From Salvator merianae (lineage: Eukaryota; Chordata; Lepidosauria; Squamata; Teiidae), in assembly GCA_003586115.2 (NCBI GenBank), contig QVOM02000029.1, positions 26,847,712 through 26,911,711 of the forward strand: 64,000 nt of DNA, read 5' to 3'. Numbering within the stretch: the first letter of the stretch is position 1; every line of letters begins with the position of its first letter. The notes under the pieces were generated by a model that was not told where the DNA came from, did not search any database, and saw only the letters and a list, made by a program, of their open reading frames with translations. Made by a program: the position numbers and the translations under genes. Shown one piece after another: positions 11,292-23,020 of this stretch.

Positions 11292-11479
11292 AAACTGCAG
11301 AGGCCCATTTACCAGGCTCTATAGAGATCCATCTACTAGGAACTGTACAGGTCCATCTACCGGGAACTGCAGAGGTCTATCTGCCAGGAACTGTAGAGCT
11401 CCACCAGCTGGGAACTGCAGAGGTCCACCTACTGGGAACTGCAGAAGTTTATTTATCAGGAACTGAAAAGGACCACCCA
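11292..11479 (+). repeat. 24-bp minisatellite, about 8 units
   Basis: Diverged units near GAACTGCAGAGGTCCATCTA plus four more bases (C, C/T, G/A, G) repeat about eight times. Since 24 is a multiple of three, one frame stays open and reads as an 8-residue repeat close to GTAEVHLP (frame 11246-11557). The frame has no flanking coding context or splice signals that I can see, so I read it as a non-coding minisatellite. Confidence 0.85.
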
Positions 11480-12998
11480 TCATGGCACTTCAGAGGGGAG
11501 AGCAAATCCATTAGTCTAAGCCAATGGTGTTTCATAGATGAAATCATGCTATTGTGAGTTGTCAGGATTTTACAGAGGGAAGTTGCATTTCACCAAATGC
11601 ATACAAGCAAAACTGTTTTGCATAAAACTGTATTATATAAGAGACAGCTGTACTATGACAAGAAAAGTTCACTTTCATAAGAGATCTCTAGGGTGTGAAG
11701 TCATATCAAAGGTCCTTTCTGCATCTTATCCTGGAACAGAGAGGACCAAGATAGTTGGACCACTCCAGGCAAGGTGAGTGCAGAAATGACCTAAGATACT
11801 TAACAGATTTAAAAAAAAAAAAAAAAAAAAAAAAACCCTCACTGCTTCTCTGAATCCTTTTCAAGTTTCCTCTAATCTCGTTGTACACAGATTTACCTAG
11901 ATTACAATACACGATCTTTGGCTGATATAACATCAGGCCCATGTCTCTTTGGGTGTGTTCGAACTAGCGATTTTTAAAACCACCTGAATAAAAGGAGCAA
12001 ATAATTCCTGGGTGTACAGGAAAAAAGCCTTCCAAACACAGTTACCTATTGAACTGATTCAACACTCACCCACAGTACAACCTGCAAAGGGTGCTGCTCA
12101 CTGATTGGCCACTGATCGCCTCTCTGCTGAAGCAGTTTCCAACTCCTTAACTCCTTTACTGTCAAGATTTTTTGTTTCAAAAGAAATGTTAGAAAAAGCT
12201 CAAGTTTCTCTCTCTTCCCACTATCATATACAAAGTCTAGTGTGCTTTTTAAGTACTGGCAGGATAGGAGTTATTTTTTCTAGTTGCACTTTCAGCTTCC
12301 TTCAATCTTCAAAAGTTCCCAGTATTATCAAGAACTCATGGTGCCCCTCCCTCCCTCCCTGATTGCCGGATGGGTTTCTGCAAGGCTGTGGTTGGTAGAG
12401 GTGCTCCCCGCTCAGCTCTAAGGTGACTCAAAAGCTCTTTTCCACCAGCTGTTGAAAGGATTAATATTTACAGGCTTGGAAGCACTTGGAAGCAGGGAAA
12501 GGTGAATTTTCTTATTTTCTGTGTAGCCCCCCTGGGTCAAATTCAGCCAGAAAGCGACTGAAATACCTAGTCTATATACACCTTTTATTTATTTACTTGA
12601 ATTCTATCCTGTCCTGCTGCCCAAAGAGCACATATAGTAGTAGCTTACAACACACACACACACACACACACACATACACACACACAAAACTGAAAATGAA
12701 AACATAAAATGCCTGTCAACCTATCAATCTATGGCATAACAAAATACTGAGACACATTCAATCATATTCAAGTTTCGTCAAACTGTATGTAAGCTCCTTT
12801 ATTTGACGATGATATAATACAAAAGTTAGTTTGGGCAGTAGGCCTATAACGGTCTAGTTATCAGCACTTTTCCACGACAGTAGATCAAACACAGTCGGTG
12901 CTCGGTAACCAGTATCTTGGGGAAAGGTTGAGCCAGAGAGCAAGCGGGAACGTGCAGTGATGGCAATACAGTGACTGACACAAAGAGGAGGAGACTTA
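11480..12998. other. intergenic with simple repeats only
   Basis: Contains a 26-base A-run at 11811-11836 and a (CA)n microsatellite at 12651-12687. TTATTTATTTACTTGAATTC near 12580 resembles the end of a common squamate repeat. Nothing gene-like. Confidence 0.5.
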
Positions 12999-13466
12999 GG
13001 GCCTTTCTGCACTTACCCTTAGTTGATCTAGAACTGGCAGTCTGGATCAAACAATCCATTGCACAACTGGGATGGACTGCCCCTAGACAGGAACAGTGCC
13101 ATCTGCGTGTTACAGCTGTTCCTGTCTAGTCACCATGCCGGCCACAAAGCTTGCATGAGCTTCAGACCTGGCCTCTGAGGACCCTGATGGTTAGGAACCA
13201 ATGTTCCTGACCTTGGTGTCTCTGGGGGACCCATTTCAGTGGCACACTTTGGTCTGGATTGGTCACAAGCAAGTACGCTCAGTAGAATTATCAGGTTCAC
13301 TGGTAATCCAGGTCAGGAGCATTCTGATTCAGATCATGCTGCATCTGGTGCAGATGGAACATACTACTATAGTGGTGAGTGGGCCACTCTAGTCTGCACC
13401 AGCATGTGGACAAAAGAGGACTACGGGGATTGTAATCTGTATTACACGGTAAGAGCAAAACAGTCC
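12999..13466. mobile_element. family B MITE, TSD TTA
   Basis: The left end is GGGCCTTTCTGCACTTAC and the right end GTAAGAGCAAAACAGTCC is its imperfect reverse complement. TTA flanks both sides (12996-12998 and 13467-13469). Inside are several inverted segments such as CAGGAACAG/CTGTTCCTG. The TWA-type duplication and GGGC terminus fit PIF/Harbinger-like elements (inference). Confidence 0.65.
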
Positions 13467-15966
13467 TTACTTGCTTGGTTAAAGTAAAGAGTACCATGCG
13501 ACACAGGGCCAAAGCTTACTGGTTGTCCATCTGCTTTGCATCTTCAATCTGTAGCATCTCCAGGTAGGGCTTAGAGAGACTTTAGCCTAAAACCCTGGAA
13601 AATGACTTCACTGACCTAGATGGAACAAAGGGCTGAGTCAGTAAAAAGCAGCGATAGCGAAGCAGCACTGGCAATGAAAGTTATCACCCACCTCTTATAT
13701 GAGGCTTAGCCTGCACTAATATGGGTAGGATCCACATGGCATAAAAAGGTGCCCGGGAGAAGCCCAAGGGGCACAGTAATCACATGTCCCTGCACCCATT
13801 GGTCCTGCACCCAGAGGGGCAGCAGGTGCCCTTGGAGGAATTATTTACATGGAGTATAAAAAACCACTGTGCAGGGGGATGGCAGTGGTGCTTCCAACTT
13901 ACCTTGCATGACTGGCAGCAAGGCCCACTGAGGGATGTGAAGCAAATGGGTAACTTCTGGGGCCACTCCTTGACCGTCCTTTAGTGTGCCCTGGCAGAAA
14001 GTTCAAAGCTCAAAATTTTTCTTCCCTAGCTTTGAAGTCAGTGTGGGTAGGAGGGAAGCATGCAAACAGCATGTCTCCTACCTCTGGAATAGAGGTCTGC
14101 CATCCTTAGGCTGGTACAGATTCTGCACCAGCATGCAGATGGCAGATCCCTATTCTGGAATATAATACAGAATAAGGCCCAGTGCAGAAAGGGTCTCTGT
14201 GTACTTTTTTTCCTCTACATTTCTCTCTTTGCCAAACCTTACCTTTAAAACAACCAACAGCTATTAAGCAGTCTACAAAAAGATGGGACACAGCACAAGC
14301 ATAAGTATGCTGTACATTGTGCAAAATTTACTGCTCCCACCCTCCCTCTCTTTCTAGAATATAACTCTTTAAACCAGACCAACAGGAAATGTTCTGTGAA
14401 AATCAGGACTTCCAGCCTAGTATCAGAAAGAACTGCAGATTGTATATGACACCATTCAAAACCAGAAGCCTAATCATCCTGAAAAGCGAAGTCCTGAAAG
14501 CTAGAGATGAACATTTCTTGGTTTTTCTTTCAAACAGAAGACAAAGGCTACTGCTTTGCTCATTAGGAGCCTGCTAAAAAAAACCAGAATAAAACCATGC
14601 TAATTATTTTCCATATCTTTGATCCATTGAAAAGATTAAAAGATGGCAATCTACAGCTGCATTTGTACTAGAGATAAATGAAACCATACCACATGAATAC
14701 GAACAGAACAAAACACTAATAATACACTTTTCTGGCTGCTGACCCATGCAGTTAACATTGGAATTACCAACATATGGCAGCAGTGGTTCAAAAAACTAGG
14801 GGATGCCATGGTACTGGCAGAGAGATGAGATTTCCATTGGAAGCCTTCCTTTCATCTATCCAACTGTGCCTGCATCAAACTACAATGTAAATGGGAATAG
14901 TGGAAGAGAATAAAAACAATGTATCCCCTAAGGGTGCAAGGGTGCCCTTGGGGGCTCCCCCTCCCCATAGCACAGCCTTCCTGTCCTTGCCTCACACAGA
15001 GACATAATTCTGCATTTGGACTATGAAGAGAGTCATAGTATTCTAAATTAATCAATAAGCAAACAGCACAGAAGACTGTGGAACTGCATTTCTGACACGC
15101 CTGACGTAAGCAACTTTTGTCACTGTTGACCTAAATTAGAAAGGGTGTAAATAGTCCTTTCTCTGCTGAGAACATAAATTATGCATGTTAATGAAGAGGA
15201 TTTACTTCAGCGCTGCTGGTTTATGCCTTATCTAGGTCTACAATTCCAAAACAGAAGAAGTTTCATGTGATTTATTTTTACCGTGAAATATAAAATCTCC
15301 CTTTCATTCATGGCCCCAGTTTCTGATTGTCTTCTTCCACGCATAAAACAAAAGATATGAATGATGAGGATACTATGGCATATTAAAAGCAAATAAATGA
15401 CATGTGGTATAAGCTTTTTAATGAATGTGGTTGCGAAGGAATTCTCTCTTTAGGAACAAGGAGATTGAAGATGAAAGGGTTGCTATGTCCACTTTCTTTG
15501 CCCACAGAAGCCAAGGCAAATGTGCTTACTAAACTCCAATTTATGGTAGTTCCTTTTTAGGCTGTGTCTCCATTTACCATCAGATATACCTCAGTGGCCT
15601 ATCTGGAGTGTTACAACTCCATTTGGGAGGGCATTCGACACCCTCCACAGCACCCAATACCCAGTCAAGGCAGAGCTGGGGGGCAACGGTCCAATAATGC
15701 ACATGAAAGGTGAGGGCCTCATCACAATGCCTTTGGCAGGTCCACGCCACACAAAATGGAGATGTGGAAGACATGGCCATAGAATTATAACTTGTATTAA
15801 CCCCTGTAACTAAGAATCAGGTGAGTGAAGCTCAAAACATTATATTCTCACATTCATCAGAATAACTGCTTATATCAAAATATTTCCTGAATCAATCAAA
15901 AATTGCATTCACAAATATAGATATGACACCATGTCTACTCATACACCACATCAAGGGTTCATTTAT
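13467..15966. other. intergenic; half of a family A MITE at 14118-14195
   Basis: 14118-14195 has TGCACCAGCATGCAGATGGC and ends GGCCCAGTGCAGAAAGGG, the right half of family A with no matching left half nearby. The rest shows no gene, RNA or repeat that I can name. Confidence 0.5.
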
Positions 15967-16104
15967 GGCTGCATCCAGACGTCACTTGCTTGTTCCACTA
16001 TATCTGGATATTCCAGAACAAAGCAGGGATATTCTGGTATATTTTTGCTTTATTCCAGAATATCCAAATATAGCTGAAGAAGCAAGTGACATCTGGATCC
16101 AGAC
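15967..16104. mobile_element. family F MITE, TSD TAT
   Basis: A palindromic element starting GGCTGCATCCAGACGTCACT and ending AGTGACATCTGGATCCAGAC, with inner ATATCTGGATATTCCAGAA and TTCCAGAATATCCAAATATA pairing. TAT flanks both ends. Other copies: 21314-21412, 22172-22315 and 51128-51220. Confidence 0.7.
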
Positions 16105-16107
16105 TAT

Positions 16108-17367
16108 ATGAGACCAATACAGAGATTACCCAGAGGCACGGTCCCCGGCTACCCTGGTAGTACCCAGCTGCATACACAACTGTGCTGCTCTAAAAAACTG
16201 TCATGCTTTATTTATTATTCATTTAAAAGCCTCTGTCTTTTGCAGATGTTTTTGTCATGCTTTCCTACAGTCAGTATGAAAGCCAGAAAGTGCATCTGCG
16301 GCTATAATAGTCACCAAGCATTACAGAGAGGGTGCCAGAGGTCAGAAAAGCAAGTGAGTTATACTCCCCTTTGAGTCCTTTTCTAGGACATGGGGCATAT
16401 TTTAAGCAGCACCTGGACTTACGTCAATTTATCCTTAAAACAATCAAGACAGATCAGGTTTTCAGAAAAGGATTGACATAAAGTCACCTCAATGCATGAT
16501 TCTGAGTTAAATCAGAGCTAGTCAAATTGTGATTGCCCAGATGTTGCTAAACTGCATCTTCAATGAACCTCTGCCCATCTGACCAATGGCAAACAACACA
16601 GTTACAGTTCATTGAAACAATGGATGGGAAAACCCTGACTCAACAACTGTCACTGGACTCCAGTTTCCATCAGCCACTGTGATCACGGCCGGGAGTAAAT
16701 GATGGCAGCATTTATTGCTCAACAACAAAGGGCCACAGGTCAGCCACTCTGCTTTAAATCCAATATTCTAATGCAGGCTGAGACTAATAAGAGTTGGTGA
16801 CCAAAGATTTTGAGGACACCAAGTTGGGGAAGCCTGCTTTAATGAGGGTATGGCACTCTTGTAACAAGGAAGCCCCTTCCCTTTGCATTGACTGACTGAA
16901 ACTGTGAGCCACTGCCTTAAGAAGCAACCTGTCCATGGAGGCAAGAATACAGCAAAACCAGGACCATGGAGAAGGAGACTGGAGCCTTGGGCTGCAGCGG
17001 ATCAATGGAAAGTGGAAAGGGGGCCAATCTGAAGCACTTTACTGGGTCCTTCTTGATTAGGCTGTCTCCACATGAAATGCCACTGGGCCTGCTGGTCCAG
17101 AATACCACCTAGAATGCTCTGTGAAGCAGTTATAAGCAGCCCATGGTTAGAGCAGGGTCTGGCACCATTTTAACACTGTAGCCCACTCCAGTGCCTTGCC
17201 CAGTGAAGACAAAACAGTCTATCAGGAGTAGGGCTATTCTTTAACGTGGAGGCATGCTCTTTGCTTACCATCTTTCTTCCCCATTGTCAAATCAGAAATT
17301 GTCTGAAGGGAGAGTCTTTGAACCCAGAATATGTCCCAATGGGTTATTCCCTGTGTGCAAAGACTAA
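16108..17367. other. intergenic, nothing recognised
   Basis: No supported feature. Several chance frames on both strands. Confidence 0.4.
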
Positions 17368-17840
17368 GGGCCTTTTCACACTGACTAGCTTAAAATGGTA
17401 CAATTATACCACTCTAAGCTGGCCAAGATCCAGCAGTGCAGTGGCCATTTGCACTGCAAGTGCTAGATGGCCTTGTACTGGACCCCCAACACTCACAGTG
17501 TGAATGCACACCCGATCACCATGTCAGCAGCTGCCACCATGGTGAGCAGGACACGGCATGCAACTGCACAGCCATACCGTACTATGACCTTGCACGGTTC
17601 ACACCCAGAAGAAGGTGTGAACACTGCTGACTGGGAGCAATCCAGCTGCTCCTGGTCAAGCTGTGGACAATGTTTTAGCTGTCCTCAGCTAATAGAGTCT
17701 GGGAGTGGCAGCAAATCTTCCCAGATGCTACAGCTGCAGTGGAGTGTAGACATTCCTGGATGCTGCGGCAGTGGCAGAATGTGGATGCACTTCACCAGTG
17801 AGCATCTCCACATCCATCACCAGATAAGTGTGAACTGACC
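17368..17840. mobile_element. family B2 MITE, TSD TAA
   Basis: Ends are GGGCCTTTTCACACTGAC and the opposing AGTGTGAACTGACCC. TAA flanks both sides (17365-17367 and 17841-17843), a TWA duplication as used by PIF/Harbinger elements. The 123-codon frame inside (17467-17838) has no coding resemblance. Confidence 0.6.
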
Positions 17841-18091
17841 CTAAGAAGACTAACCCATGTGTCAAGAGAGCCTCTGATCTTGACTGGGGAGGAGAGGCCT
17901 CTCTTGACTTGGGTTAATAAAATCTGTTCTTTGGAATAGACAGTTGTTTTCTTCTCTAGTCCAACTTTCCCTGGACTCACTTTAACCAGCCAAGTGACTG
18001 TATTTCAAAGTCAAAGATTAAAGACTCATACAAATTTCAGGAATGTTGGACATGCCTGTTGGAGGTCAGAGATGATACTATAACACTCCAT

Positions 18092-18315
18092 GGGACCAGT
18101 CACACCTAAGTTTTAATCCAGCTTCAGTCTACTTTGGGATTGAAAGAACACATCAGCAAAGTGACTAATCACTTTCTTTCTACATTATCTAACCCAAAGG
18201 TGAATTTTCTGAGTTAGATAATGCTGAGAGAAAACATCTTATTACTTCACTGATGTGTTCTCTAAGTCCGAAAGTGGACCGAAGCTGGATTAAAACTTAG
18301 GTGTGACTGGATCCC
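18092..18315. mobile_element. family E palindromic MITE
   Basis: Nearly the whole 224 bp folds on itself. GGGACCAGTCACACCTAAGT opens it and ACTTAGGTGTGACTGGATCC closes it, with AACACATCAGCAAAGTGA inside matched by TCACTGATGTGTTC. A sister copy at 29369-29591 has the same layout. The target duplication is not clear here. Confidence 0.75.
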
Positions 18316-18399
18316 ATGTGCTATTCTGATAATTATTTGTAAACTGTCTGCACACACATCTGTGCTCATGCACTGAAAAGCTGTTCCTGTCTCAATTTG

Positions 18400-19315
18400 T
18401 GGATGTGGTTAAAGAAGATAGAAGAAAGGTGAATTTTGAACTAGAAAGACAGAAATGGGAAGAAGATTTTGAGAAAGAAGAGAGGGGTACTATAGGTTTG
18501 TTGTATAAACTACTTTTGAAAATAGAACTAGAAGAATAAGTTAAAGAATGTACGATAATATGGGCTAGAAATTTTAACTACAATATTCTGATGGAACAAT
18601 GGAAAAAACTTTGGATTAAAGATTTGAAATTTACAGTATGTAATGCTTCAAAAGAGAATATATATAAGATTATGTATCAATGGTATTTAACACCTTATAA
18701 AATTTAAGAAATGTATCAAGGCATGTCAAGTAAGTGCTGGAATTGTAAAAAGTAAGAAGGCACCTTTTGTCATACGTGGTGGACTTGTACAAAGGCAAAA
18801 AAAAGTAGGTGCAAATATTTATGGTTATGCAGAAGATCTTAAAGATTAACATTCCTTTTAAGCCAGAACTTTATTTATTGGGGATAACAGAAAATAAGTT
18901 TGATAGTGTTGATGTTTTAATACAAAATATGGTAACTGCAGCTACAATTGTATATGCACAGAAATGGAAAGGAGTCAAAATACCAACAGTGGATGCTTGG
19001 TTAGTTAAAATGATGGACCTGGCTGAGATGGACAAATTGACTAACTTTCTGAGAAATAAGACAGTTGATAGATTTTATGAAAACTGGAAACCCTCTACTG
19101 ACTTTCTGCAGGAATTGGAAAGTGGACTTGTGATTGCTGGATCTGAAGAATGAAAAGAAAAGGAGACAATCGGTAGAAGAAAAGAACTGAGTGATCAGGA
19201 GGGGTAAGAAACATGAAACATAGAAGAAACTTTGGAAGAAGGAGGAAGTCAGCAGAAAAAAAATTATGAATATTTCAATTAAATGTAAATTTTATATATC
19301 TTAAAATAAAAATAA
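18400..19315 (+). mobile_element. L1 LINE 3' fragment (ORF2 C-terminus)
   Basis: Broken frames read as the C-terminal domain of an L1 ORF2. They contain a CCHC-like zinc knuckle, CWNCKK..GTFCHTWWTC (near 18737-18790), and then an open stretch at 18809-19153 with KPELYLLGITENKFDSVDVL and AATIVYAQKWKG, typical of the L1 tail. Stops and frameshifts (for example TAA at 18538 and 18706) show it is dead. It ends in a short UTR and an AAAATAAAAATAAAAA tail near 19300-19318. Confidence 0.75.
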
Positions 19316-19319
19316 AAAG

Positions 19320-19678
19320 AAGCTGTTAACTGCCCAAATGCTCCAGATTTTGCTGGCCCCAGCTCCCATCTTATAAATTTCTTTACAGTACTTATTCTGT
19401 TTTTATTCTAGTTGCAAACCTATAAAGGGCTCTCAGAGCAGCCTAGAAAGTATAATGCAGTAGGGTGTAGTAATTCTTACTATAATGTTGTAGTTCCATT
19501 CCGGGAAACCACTGTGTTTTGCAAGCCATATTAGGGGAAGTAATTGAAATGATTGCTTCCCTAACTGCTGATTCTACATCACAAGCAGTGATTTCTATAG
19601 TATATATAGTAGTTTCACTTACCATGGTATTGCATTTTATGAAAGAAGCTGCATTTCCCTAAGTGCTTGTAATCAAAG
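19320..19678. other. intergenic, nothing recognised
   Basis: No supported feature. Confidence 0.35.
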
Positions 19679-20203
19679 GGCCTTTCTGCACTTACTGGGC
19701 TTGATCTGGATCACGAGTCCAGATCAAGAGACACTCTCTGATTTGGATCACCGATAGGAACAATGCTGTCTGCACTGCAAAGGCTGTTCTGGTCTAGCCG
19801 CCATGCTAGCCCCGAAGCTTCAAAGCCAGACTCTGCAAGCTCTGACAGCCAGAAATGAAAGTTCTTGGCCTCAGAGCCAGCGGCGGCCCATGGCTTTAAG
19901 GGCAGGAGGCCCCACAAATAGCGATCTCCCACTTCCTGCAGGTTATGAACACACGCCCTTAAAGCCACAGACCGCCGCTGCTCAGAGCCTTTTGGGAATC
20001 CATTCTGGTGGTTCCCCTTTTTGCACTGAAATGGGTTCCTTGCTAAAGCAGAACAAACCTCCATCATCCAGATTACCAGCTGCTCCGTAGTTCCAGGCTA
20101 GGAGCCTCCTGATCGGGTTTACGTTCTGTGGTGACTCTAGTCCACACCAACATGTGGACTATGGTGCCGATAGATCTGGAATACAGGTAAGTGCAGAAAG
20201 ACC
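19679..20203. mobile_element. family B MITE carrying a nested hAT MITE
   Basis: The left end GGCCTTTCTGCACTTAC matches the right end GTAAGTGCAGAAAGACC in reverse complement. The interior shares GTTCCTAGCC and CCCGAAGCTT type words with the copies at 12999, 44935 and 54430. A complete 103-bp hAT MITE (19878-19980) is inserted inside. It ends three bases before the family C element at 20206. Confidence 0.65.
19878..19980. mobile_element. family D hAT MITE, 8-bp TSD CTCAGAGC
   Basis: Starts CAGCGGCGGCCCATGGCTTT and ends AAAGCCACAGACCGCCGCTG. An exact 8-bp duplication CTCAGAGC lies on each side (19870-19877 and 19981-19988). A CAG...CTG terminus with 8-bp duplication is the hAT signature. The element has no coding capacity. 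Another exact copy lies at 25357-25488. Confidence 0.85.
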
Positions 20204-20205
20204 AA

Positions 20206-21313
20206 AAGGGTGCATTCTAACACTACATTTAATCAGTTTACAGTCTGTCTTCAGTTCCCGCTGGCCCAGCATGATCTTGCCTTTCCATAGTTTTTCTGGA
20301 CTAAATTGCAACAGCACTACAGCTAACTCCAGGCAGTGACATGGTTAATGGCCAGCAAATGGACTCCACCTCCCCTCCCCCTAAGACATCCACAGTAGCA
20401 TTTGTCCCACTATGTAGCTGAGTGGTGCTGATGACAAAATAGATAGTGAGTAGGTTATTTGTTGGGGCAAGAGGTCTGCCACCCCAAACAGGTGCAGTGT
20501 TCTGAATTAAAACACTTTCATGGAGGTTCAACTGAGACATCCAACCTCTCCACCCACCCCCAAAGCGCTCAAGACCAGGACCTGCACTTAACTTTGCCTT
20601 GCCTTAATATTGCTGTTGAGCTGTCGCGTTTTCGCACAAAAGTGAGGGAAAGGGTCCCCAGACTGCAGGAAAAAGAGGAGCAACCAGAAGCAAGGAATGC
20701 ATTTTGGAACTTCTTTGTCCACCCCAGCCTACTGTGCTCTCCAGCTGGCCATGGTACCCTCCCTCCCTAGCATGCAGTCCGCAGTGACCCTCGTTGCTGC
20801 CTGAAGTTAGCTGTAGCATTGTTGTAGTTTTGCATAAAAGTCGCTGTAAACGTAGAATGAACTCTACTTCTTAGTTTAACTAACAGAGGGAAGTGAAGGA
20901 AGTCTTTAATTTTTTCCTGGCAGTGCCAAATGGGGGATAAAGGAGGAGGAAGGACCGCAGAGGAAAATGGAAAACGGAGAAAGGTTTTCTTTTCTCATAG
21001 TAGCAGTGGAGGAGGAAGGAAGTACTGTCTTCCCCGACCATGGTGCCTGCCCTCCCAAGTATAACATCAACAACAAAGTCTATCATTGGATGGCAGGAGA
21101 TGGGGACCCCTCCCTCTGCATGCCCCCCAAAAAGTACGGTCCCCCCCAAATAGACTTGAGTGTTCTCACAGTCACAAAGTAAATACAAATGCAAAATAGC
21201 CCTGATTTTGGCAATTTAGTCCAGAAAAGCTATGGAAAGGCAAATAATGTTGGGCCAGCAGGAACTGAAGATGGACTGTAAACTGATTAAATGCCATGTC
21301 AGAATGTGCCCTT
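20206..21313. mobile_element. family C long-TIR DNA transposon, non-autonomous (older copy)
   Basis: The first roughly 100 bp (CATTTAATCAGTTTACAG... TTTTTCTGGACTAAATTGC) return as reverse complement at the right end. The interior includes CTATCATTGGATGGCAGGAG and AAAAAGTACGGTCCCCCC, shared with the younger copy at 54931-56070. No transposase frame is present, so it would depend on another element. Confidence 0.75.
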
Positions 21314-21412
21314 ATTTATTCCACTATATTTGGATATTCCAAAATTTGGATATTCCTTATTTTGGAATATCCAAATATAGTGGAATAATTAAGTGATGTC
21401 TGGATGCAGCCT
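21314..21412. mobile_element. family F MITE, left end missing
   Basis: TTATTCCACTATATTTGGAT pairs with ATCCAAATATAGTGGAATAA, ending AGTGATGTCTGGATGCAGCC. The left outer TIR is absent, where it meets the end of the family C element. Confidence 0.65.
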
Positions 21413-22171
21413 CTGCTGCAGCAGCAAATGCTAAAATGCAGAATATCAATCTAATGTCTACACAATGTCTGATAATTCTGGATGTGCTTTATACTGGTAA
21501 ATCAATAAATTACAGAATAAATAAGTGATGTCTGGAGGTGGTCAAGATTTCTATGATCAGTGTTGCAGTTTAGAAATACTACATAGTGCAAAGTATTATT
21601 TAGAACAGCGTTTCTCAAACTGTGGTCCTCCAGAGGTTCCTGGACAACTCCCAGATTCCACTCCCAGGGTTTTGTGCTAGCCTAGAAGAATGCTGGGAAT
21701 TATTGTTGAGGAACATCTGGAGGACCACAGTTTCAGAACCAGTGACCTAGAATAGGATCTGCACATAGTGGCTGAAGGCCCAGTGGTGCTCAAAGAACAT
21801 TTCTGGCATCTACAAAGCTTCTGAGAGCCTCATTCCCCAATCTTATGGGAAAAGATCAACCAGAAAGGGAAGTGCCCACAGTATGCCCTCAGAATTCCAG
21901 ATGTGTCCACTGGGTCAAAAATGTTGTCAACCCCAGACCTAAAGAGTGGGATTATGCCCCAGAACCCAGGAAACCCATCTCTACTCAGCCACGGAAGCAC
22001 AGCACAATTAAGAGAAAACAAACAAACAAAAACCACTCAGAAGTCCCCTATTTCATTCCTCACTGTTTTAACTATCAAACAATTTGAAAAACTCATCAGT
22101 GGTCTGTAGTCAAAGAGATCCAGGACTGAGTTTTCCCCTCTCCCTAAGAAGCCCTCGCATTATTTATTTAT
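21413..22171. other. intergenic; one MITE-end fragment
   Basis: AATAAGTGATGTCTGGAGGT near 21519 is a family F right-end fragment. An inverted pair at 21610-21740 (CTCAAACTGTGGTCCTCCAG and AGGACCACAGTTTCAGAACC) marks another small palindromic repeat. No gene. Confidence 0.4.
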
Positions 22172-22315
22172 AGTTGCATCTAGGCATCGCTTACTTATCC
22201 CTCTATATTTGGATATTCCAGAATAAAGCTTGGATATTCCAGAATATCCATGCTTTATTCTGGAATATCCAAATATAGTGGAATAAATAAGTGATGTCTA
22301 CAACGGATGCAGCCT
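22172..22315. mobile_element. family F MITE
   Basis: A full palindrome with outer AGTTGCATCTAGGCATCGCT and ACGGATGCAGCCT, and inner TCTATATTTGGATATTCCAG and CTGGAATATCCAAATATAG. It lies just upstream of the CpG island of SYBU. Confidence 0.65.
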
Positions 22316-22329
22316 AAATTTCTATTCCA

Positions 22330-23020
22330 CCGCCCTATACCCGAAGGTCTCCGGGCGGGTCATAATGAAATCGCTACAAAAGCAGATAAAACAGATTGGC
22401 ATCAAAACAGCAGAGCGTCAAGGCTCGTTCAAGACCGAGCGAGCACTGCAGGCGGACCGCGACGGCTCCTAGAGAGGGCTGCCACGCCACCGAACACAGC
22501 GTCGCCCTCGGTCCTTTCTGCCCCCTAGCCCTGGGTGTCTAGGGCTGCAGCAGAGGGCGGCGGCGGCAGCCGGCAGCGGCTCCGAGCAGGGGAGCAGGAG
22601 GCAGGAGCGGCTCCACGTGTCAGGGCGGGGCCGGGCAGCGCGGAAGCTGCCGCCTGCCAGAGAAGTACTAGGAGCGAGCGGCAGGCGCGAGCCAGAGCGA
22701 GCAGCAGAGCGAGGCGGCGGAGGAGGAGTGGAACGGCTTTGGCAGCCCTCGCGCCCGCCTGGCAAGATCGCTGCTGCTGCCCGTCTCCGCCGCGGCTAGG
22801 ATGGGCCCCCTGCGGGAAGGCAGTAAGGTGAGAGGCGAGGAAGGGCTGGGGGCGCTGCGTGGAGGGCTGGCCAAGGCGGGGACATGCCTCTGAGTCAGGC
22901 TGCTTTGCCAGCCCGTCAAATGCCCGCAGATCCAGTCCAGCGGTAGACAGGGAGAGAACGAGTAACCCGCGCTGGGTAGGCGACGCACATGTGTATGCTT
23001 GGCACAGGGAACGGAGTGCA
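22330..23020 (+). promoter_or_regulatory. SYBU: CpG-island promoter of SYBU
   Basis: A dense GC- and CpG-rich block, abrupt against AT-rich flanks, centred on the start codon at 22801. It contains a GC box (GGGCGGGGCC, 22623-22632), an E-box CACGTG (22614-22619) and no TATA box at a usual distance, as expected of a TATA-less CpG promoter. CpG-rich sequence continues in patches to about 23640. The transcription start cannot be fixed from sequence; it probably lies within about 22450-22700. Long frames on both strands here come from GC-rich composition. Confidence 0.8.
22801..22827 (+). CDS. SYBU: SYBU (syntabulin) coding exon 1
   Basis: The nine codons MGPLREGSK are followed by the donor GTGAGA at 22828. 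Syntabulin is a kinesin-1 adaptor that links syntaxin-bearing vesicles and mitochondria to KIF5 for transport along axons (family knowledge). The N-terminus MGPLRE matches mammalian syntabulin as I remember it. The start is supported by a good Kozak context (A at -3, G at +4) inside the CpG island. The exon ends in phase 0, matching exon 2. The exon's 5' UTR lies upstream of 22801. Confidence 0.85.

Noticed and set aside
11246..11557. Repeat-protein gene
   Set aside because: The 8-residue periodicity follows from a 24-bp minisatellite. No promoter, splice or homology evidence. Kept only as a finding.
17467..17838. 123-codon frame
   Set aside because: Contained within the family B2 MITE, with no domain.
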